Assembly: GCF_003946605.1 (NCBI RefSeq)
Contig: NZ_RHOQ01000001.1
Span: 620,001-684,000, forward strand
Length of the DNA: 64,000 nt
DNA from: Companilactobacillus baiquanensis
GTDB lineage: Bacteria; Bacillota; Bacilli; Lactobacillales; Lactobacillaceae
Direction: 5' to 3'
Below the pieces are notes generated by a model. That model was given only the letters and a program-made list of their open reading frames with translations. It was not told where the DNA came from and did no database searches. Shown here piece by piece: positions 63,017 through 64,000 of this stretch. The first letter of the stretch is position 1. Each line of letters begins with the position of its first letter. Made by a program: the position numbers and the translations under genes.

Positions 63017-63192
63017 AATAAACGCCCCCGAAGAAAGATTACGAACTTATCTAGTATTACAGAAATGTTTTTATTTTTCAAGACAATTAGAAACATTTAT
63101 CACATAATTTTAATTATAGTTCGTGTTTTACAGAACATTATTTAAATATACGCTTAATTTTGGTATCAAATATTTTTCAAAATTAATATTAT

Positions 63193-63237
63193 CCTTGTGA
63201 CCGCATAGTTTAGAACTAATTCCACAAGGGTTATAAT
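63193..63237 (+). promoter_or_regulatory. pepD promoter with flanking inverted repeat
   Basis: TTAGAA (63210-63215), 16 bp, TATAAT (63232-63237). CCTTGTG (63193-63199) and CACAAGG (63223-63229) form a perfect 7-bp inverted repeat around the -35, a candidate operator. Confidence 0.5.
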
Positions 63238-63273
63238 ATAACTCAAATATAAAAAAAGGAGTGCTTCTAAAAA

Positions 63274-64000
63274 ATGACAAAAAGAATTAAGGGTTCATGT
63301 ACTAGTATTTTGGTCGGTAAAAAAGCTTCTATTGACGGCTCTACTATCATCTCAAGAAATGACGATGGCCACGAAGCTTTGGATCCAGAGCGTTTTGTAG
63401 TTATAAATCCCGAGGATCAACCAAAACATTACCAATCTGTTATTAGTAAGGTTAAAGTTGAACTACCTGATAATCCATTACGTTATACTTCAATCCCTAA
63501 CTCAATTTTGACTAACGGAATTTGGCCAGCCGCTGGTATTAATAGTGAAAATATTGCTATGTCAGCTACTGAAACTATCACAACAAATCCCCGTGTCTTA
63601 GGACTTGATCCATATGTTGACGGTGGTATTGGTGAGGAAGACTTAGTTACACTTGTCTTACCATATATCCACAGTGCTAAAGAAGGTGTTGAACGTCTGG
63701 GGTCTCTTCTTGAAGAATATGGAACTTATGAACCAAATGGAATTGCTTTTTCTGATAATGACAATGTTTGGTGGCTTGAAACAATTGGTGGTCATCACTG
63801 GGCAGCGGTTCGTATACCCGACGATGCTTACGTTATCGCTCCAAATCGTATGAATATTGATGAATTCGACTTTGATTCAGATGATACTTTAGCATCAGCG
63901 GATTTGAAAAAATTTATCGAAGATAATGATTTAAATCCAGACACTAATGTTTATAACTTACGCCACATTTTTGGCAGCTCATCGATCAAAGATACTGTCT
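63274..64000 (+). CDS. pepD: C69-family dipeptidase PepD, partial
   Basis: The frame starts at ATG 63274 behind AAAGGAG and runs off the right edge after ~242 residues. The N-terminus reads [19 protein letters not shown] and continues [14 protein letters not shown]9 is the expected nucleophile after short processing, as in lactobacillal PepD dipeptidases (C69/U34, Ntn-hydrolase fold, ~470 residues). The segments [18 protein letters not shown] and [19 protein letters not shown] also match. It cleaves a broad range of dipeptides in the cytosol. A 66-residue frame inside it is not real. Confidence 0.92.
   Translation, partial: MTKRIKGSCTSILVGKKASIDGSTIISRNDDGHEALDPERFVVINPEDQPKHYQSVISKVKVELPDNPLRYTSIPNSILTNGIWPAAGINSENIAMSATETITTNPRVLGLDPYVDGGIGEEDLVTLVLPYIHSAKEGVERLGSLLEEYGTYEPNGIAFSDNDNVWWLETIGGHHWAAVRIPDDAYVIAPNRMNIDEFDFDSDDTLASADLKKFIEDNDLNPDTNVYNLRHIFGSSSIKDTV

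Noticed and set aside
63017..63180. Purine riboswitch upstream of the NCS2 permease
   Set aside because: I could not find the conserved junction sequences or the P1/P2/P3 layout; only weak PurBox-like GAAC/GTTC elements are present.

Overview
The window is AT-rich Gram-positive DNA with strong GGAGG-type ribosome binding sites, several TTG/GTG starts and many short hairpin-plus-U-tract terminators. The gene content points to a member of the Lactobacillaceae: WxL surface proteins with a DUF916/DUF3324 partner, PepD-type dipeptidase, L-2-hydroxyisocaproate-type dehydrogenase, aspartate 4-decarboxylase and GH65 phosphorylase. A Companilactobacillus-like genome is my best guess from general gene style; nothing in the window proves it. 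I see no rRNA, tRNA, CRISPR array, phage or transposase gene.

Layout. 1-3.6 kb: deoxyribose utilisation operon (kinase, epimerase-like protein, FucP-type permease, deoC). 3.6-6.3 kb: YczE-like membrane protein and an atypical surface protein. 6.4-6.7 kb: remnant of a quinone oxidoreductase. 6.7-12.3 kb: a divergent unit with an EgtUV/OpuC-like ABC transporter on one side and an Rrf2 regulator plus UvrA paralogue on the other; matching dyads sit just downstream of both promoters. 12.3-20.5 kb: an NmrA-like protein, then a WxL cluster (small WxL protein, DUF916/DUF3324 anchor partner, a 59-residue coiled-coil protein, two lectin-like WxL proteins). 20.6-25.4 kb: redox and regulatory genes, a LysM-3D secreted protein, and a MerR-controlled operon with a classical 19-bp-spacer promoter. 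25.8-28.5 kb: orphan GH65 phosphorylase behind two palindromic operators. 28.6-34.9 kb: papain-like membrane protein, MerR-like and LysR regulators, and a four-gene aldo/keto reductase-amidohydrolase operon. 35-38.2 kb: third and largest lectin-like WxL protein. 38.4-48.2 kb: MATE pump, GPH symporter plus esterase, OYE plus MarR, aquaporin, TetR plus divergent RpiA-like protein, HicDH. 48.4-58.6 kb: sugar-acid island (gudD, LysR, lactonase, enolase-superfamily dehydratase, 2-hydroxyacid dehydrogenase, DASS and GntP transporters, quinone oxidoreductase). 58.8-64 kb: aspD, glycosyltransferase, NCS2 purine permease and the start of pepD.

The most unusual signal is not a protein. Two families of multi-stem structured elements occur, each in two copies whose stems differ by compensating changes. 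Family 1 (25383-25559 and 29760-29940) is about 180 bp with three arms around a closing stem. Family 2 (48315-48425 and about 50881-50990) is about 110 bp. All four copies begin 4-26 bp after a stop codon, in the same orientation relative to that gene. They could be structured 3'-UTR RNAs or palindromic non-autonomous mobile elements. A second theme is electrophile/redox control: Rrf2, MerR (AdhR-like), MarR and LysR regulators sit beside NAD(P)H, flavin and quinone oxidoreductases, with recognisable operators.
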